64,000 nucleotides of DNA. It comes from an uncultured Gammaproteobacteria bacterium. GTDB lineage: Bacteria; Pseudomonadota; Gammaproteobacteria; Steroidobacterales; XN24. Position numbers and translations under genes: made by a program. This document shows, in pieces, positions 62,724 to 64,000 of this stretch. Numbering within the stretch: the stretch's first letter is position 1; each line of letters starts with the position of its first letter. Where the stretch lies: the NCBI GenBank assembly GCA_947259915.1, contig CAMYOC010000014.1:1-64000 (forward strand). The letters are read 5' to 3'. A model generated the notes under the pieces. The model saw nothing but the letters and a program-made list of their open reading frames with translations, ran no database searches and was not told where the DNA came from.

Positions 62724-63785
62724 TCAATTGACGTCTAGTTTGCGGAATCCGTGGAACAGGGCGAACGGCAATCCGCCCAGGAACAACTCGACGTTACGCG
62801 CCTGTTGATAGTCACCGTTCAGCGAGATTCTCGGGAGAGCGTGCAGATGCTCGGCGTGTTCCGGGAACAACACGCCCTTGCGGGTACTCACGGCCGTCAA
62901 GAACCCCAGCTCCGCCGCGATCTCGAACTCCCTTTGCGCCGCCGACAGTGCATCACCATACGGATAGGCGAAATGCTCAGGCTTCTTTCCGGTTCGTTGC
63001 TCGATCAGGGCGCTGCTGCGAGCCATTTCCCCGCGTGCCTCATCAGCCGACAGCTTGCCGAGGGCATAGTGGTTGGCCGTGTGCGCCCCGAGCGTCAGAA
63101 GGCCGCTATCATCCATCCGGGCGACCATGTCCCATGTCAATACGGGCGCCGTAAACCGGGCCACATCACGATCTCCCGCGTAACGCTCCCGGAGAGCCTG
63201 CATCGTCGACAGCTGTAACGCCAGCGGCATACGTCTCAATGCCCAGTATATGGCGTCGAATGTCCGCCATTTCTCCCTCGTCGTTTTCGCTGTAAACACC
63301 CGGTTAGTTCCATCCAGCTCGACCTCGATTTGCTTCTCTTGCCGGACGATTCCCTCGAGGATCCGCCACCACTGATCGACGGAACCATCCATGAGGCCCG
63401 TACAGAGGTAGATCGCAAAAGGGATGTCATGCTTCCTGAATACGGGGAAAGCGTGGGTGTAGTTGTCGGCGTATCCGTCATCCAGGGTAAAGCTGACGAA
63501 CGGTCTGCGGAAATCCTGTTCCCGGAGACGCCGGCGCATTTCGCTCAGCGAGACGATGTCGTAGCCGAGAGCAACGATCTGCCTTATCGTCTGGTCGAGA
63601 AATTCGGGTGTTATCGCCAGTATCCGGTTCGGCGAAAAACCATCCTCCGGGCGATCCGGCTGGACGTGATGCAGCGTCAGTAACGCGCCAACGCCGCCAA
63701 AGCGGCCCTTCAGTGCGCGGTGAGCGCCGCTGTAATACAGGCTGTTGAGGGCGAATTTGTAGAACGCAGTTCGGCGCGACATCAC
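62724..63785 (-). CDS. Polysaccharide deacetylase (NodB-type)
   Basis: 353 residues. The NodB homology domain carries FVSFTLDDGYADNYTHAFPV (metal and catalytic Asp) and LGAHTANHYALG (metal-binding HxxxH). The later FAYPYGDALSAAQREF is also typical. It removes acetyl groups from an exopolysaccharide or related glycan. No signal peptide is obvious. It is convergent with the glycosyltransferase gene. The 215 bases after its start up to the window edge show no gene. Confidence 0.9.
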   Translation of the reverse strand: MMSRRTAFYKFALNSLYYSGAHRALKGRFGGVGALLTLHHVQPDRPEDGFSPNRILAITPEFLDQTIRQIVALGYDIVSLSEMRRRLREQDFRRPFVSFTLDDGYADNYTHAFPVFRKHDIPFAIYLCTGLMDGSVDQWWRILEGIVRQEKQIEVELDGTNRVFTAKTTREKWRTFDAIYWALRRMPLALQLSTMQALRERYAGDRDVARFTAPVLTWDMVARMDDSGLLTLGAHTANHYALGKLSADEARGEMARSSALIEQRTGKKPEHFAYPYGDALSAAQREFEIAAELGFLTAVSTRKGVLFPEHAEHLHALPRISLNGDYQQARNVELFLGGLPFALFHGFRKLDVN

Positions 63786-64000
63786 GGGTTACTTTGCGAC
63801 CGGATCAATTGGTCTATAAGTTACAGTATGGCTCTCGTTCCACGCCATCTGGACTTTTGCGACGCGCGCATGCCCCGCCGGACACCGCGGTCCCACACTT
63901 GGGAGAACGCTTAATCGGGCAGGCTATATCAGCCGACCTGAACCTGATACGATGGAAAGCGACAGCCTCTTGGCGCCCCCCCCGGAGAGCATGAGTCAAA

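Noticed and set aside
1..64000. tRNA, rRNA or riboswitch genes
   Set aside because: No convincing tRNA-like arms or conserved rRNA stretches were seen by eye; a covariance-model scan would be needed to be sure.

Overview
The window looks like chromosomal DNA of a free-living gammaproteobacterium of fairly high GC. Supporting features are Gram-negative envelope genes (OmpA-type, TolC-type and several lipoproteins), creD, htpX, rimK with its zinc-protease and deacylase neighbours, a PEP-CTERM protein and a long Mrp-type cation/proton antiporter cluster, which suggests an aquatic or salt-exposed lifestyle. I cannot name a genus. I saw no rRNA, tRNA or CRISPR array.

Layout. 0.1-6.2 kb: envelope and housekeeping genes (lipoprotein, DUF1461 membrane protein, M17 aminopeptidase, CbiM-like permease, OmpA-like protein, CreD). 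6.4-10.7 kb: a small cysteine-rich protein, a gene remnant, pncA-pncB for NAD salvage, a metallo-beta-lactamase-fold hydrolase and a DUF1232 protein. 10.7-22.4 kb: a tightly packed nine-gene minus-strand operon, the most unusual part of the window. It encodes two lipoproteins, a transmembrane Ser/Thr kinase, a PEGA-repeat protein with a formylglycine-enzyme-like domain, a small exported acidic protein, an ExbB/MotA-like channel protein, an Hsp70-like-plus-FHA protein, and two VWA proteins whose N-termini resemble ExbD/MotB membrane anchors. 22.5-28.6 kb: a CusCBA/Czc-type heavy-metal efflux operon. 28.7-38.6 kb: sialidase-like lipoprotein, nuclease-fold exported protein, htpX, a two-domain pterin-synthase-like protein, the zinc protease/RimK/deacylase module, DUF6524, SYLF, an apparently exported D-2-hydroxyacid dehydrogenase, and a host-attachment-family protein.

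38.8-46.4 kb is accessory DNA. A PEP-CTERM protein is followed by a block bounded by two copies of an imperfect repeat of about 100 bp; the right copy lies directly at the 3' end of an IS91-family transposase remnant. The block holds a heme-type DUF3365-HAMP sensor paired with a TIR-domain protein, and an ABC exporter (adaptor with a disrupted 3' end, ATPase, two permeases). 46.7-55.9 kb: an Mrp-like operon with subunits E, F, G, a split B, C and four large antiporter-type subunits, the last with a long soluble C-terminal extension. 56-63.8 kb: a surface-polysaccharide locus (methyltransferase, ATP-grasp enzyme, hydroxyacid dehydrogenase, thymidylate-kinase-like protein, CDP-glycerol glycerophosphotransferase-like protein, GT4 glycosyltransferase, polysaccharide deacetylase).

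Best candidate for an undescribed system: the 10.7-22.4 kb operon. Its parts suggest an ion-driven inner-membrane motor (ExbB-like plus VWA stalk proteins) joined to a phospho-signalling module (kinase plus FHA) and periplasmic/outer-membrane parts. The logic recalls the threonine-phosphorylation pathway of type VI secretion (kinase, FHA, FGE-like TagR, lipoprotein TagQ), but no secretion genes are present here. The second candidate is the heme-sensor/TIR gene pair inside the repeat-flanked block.
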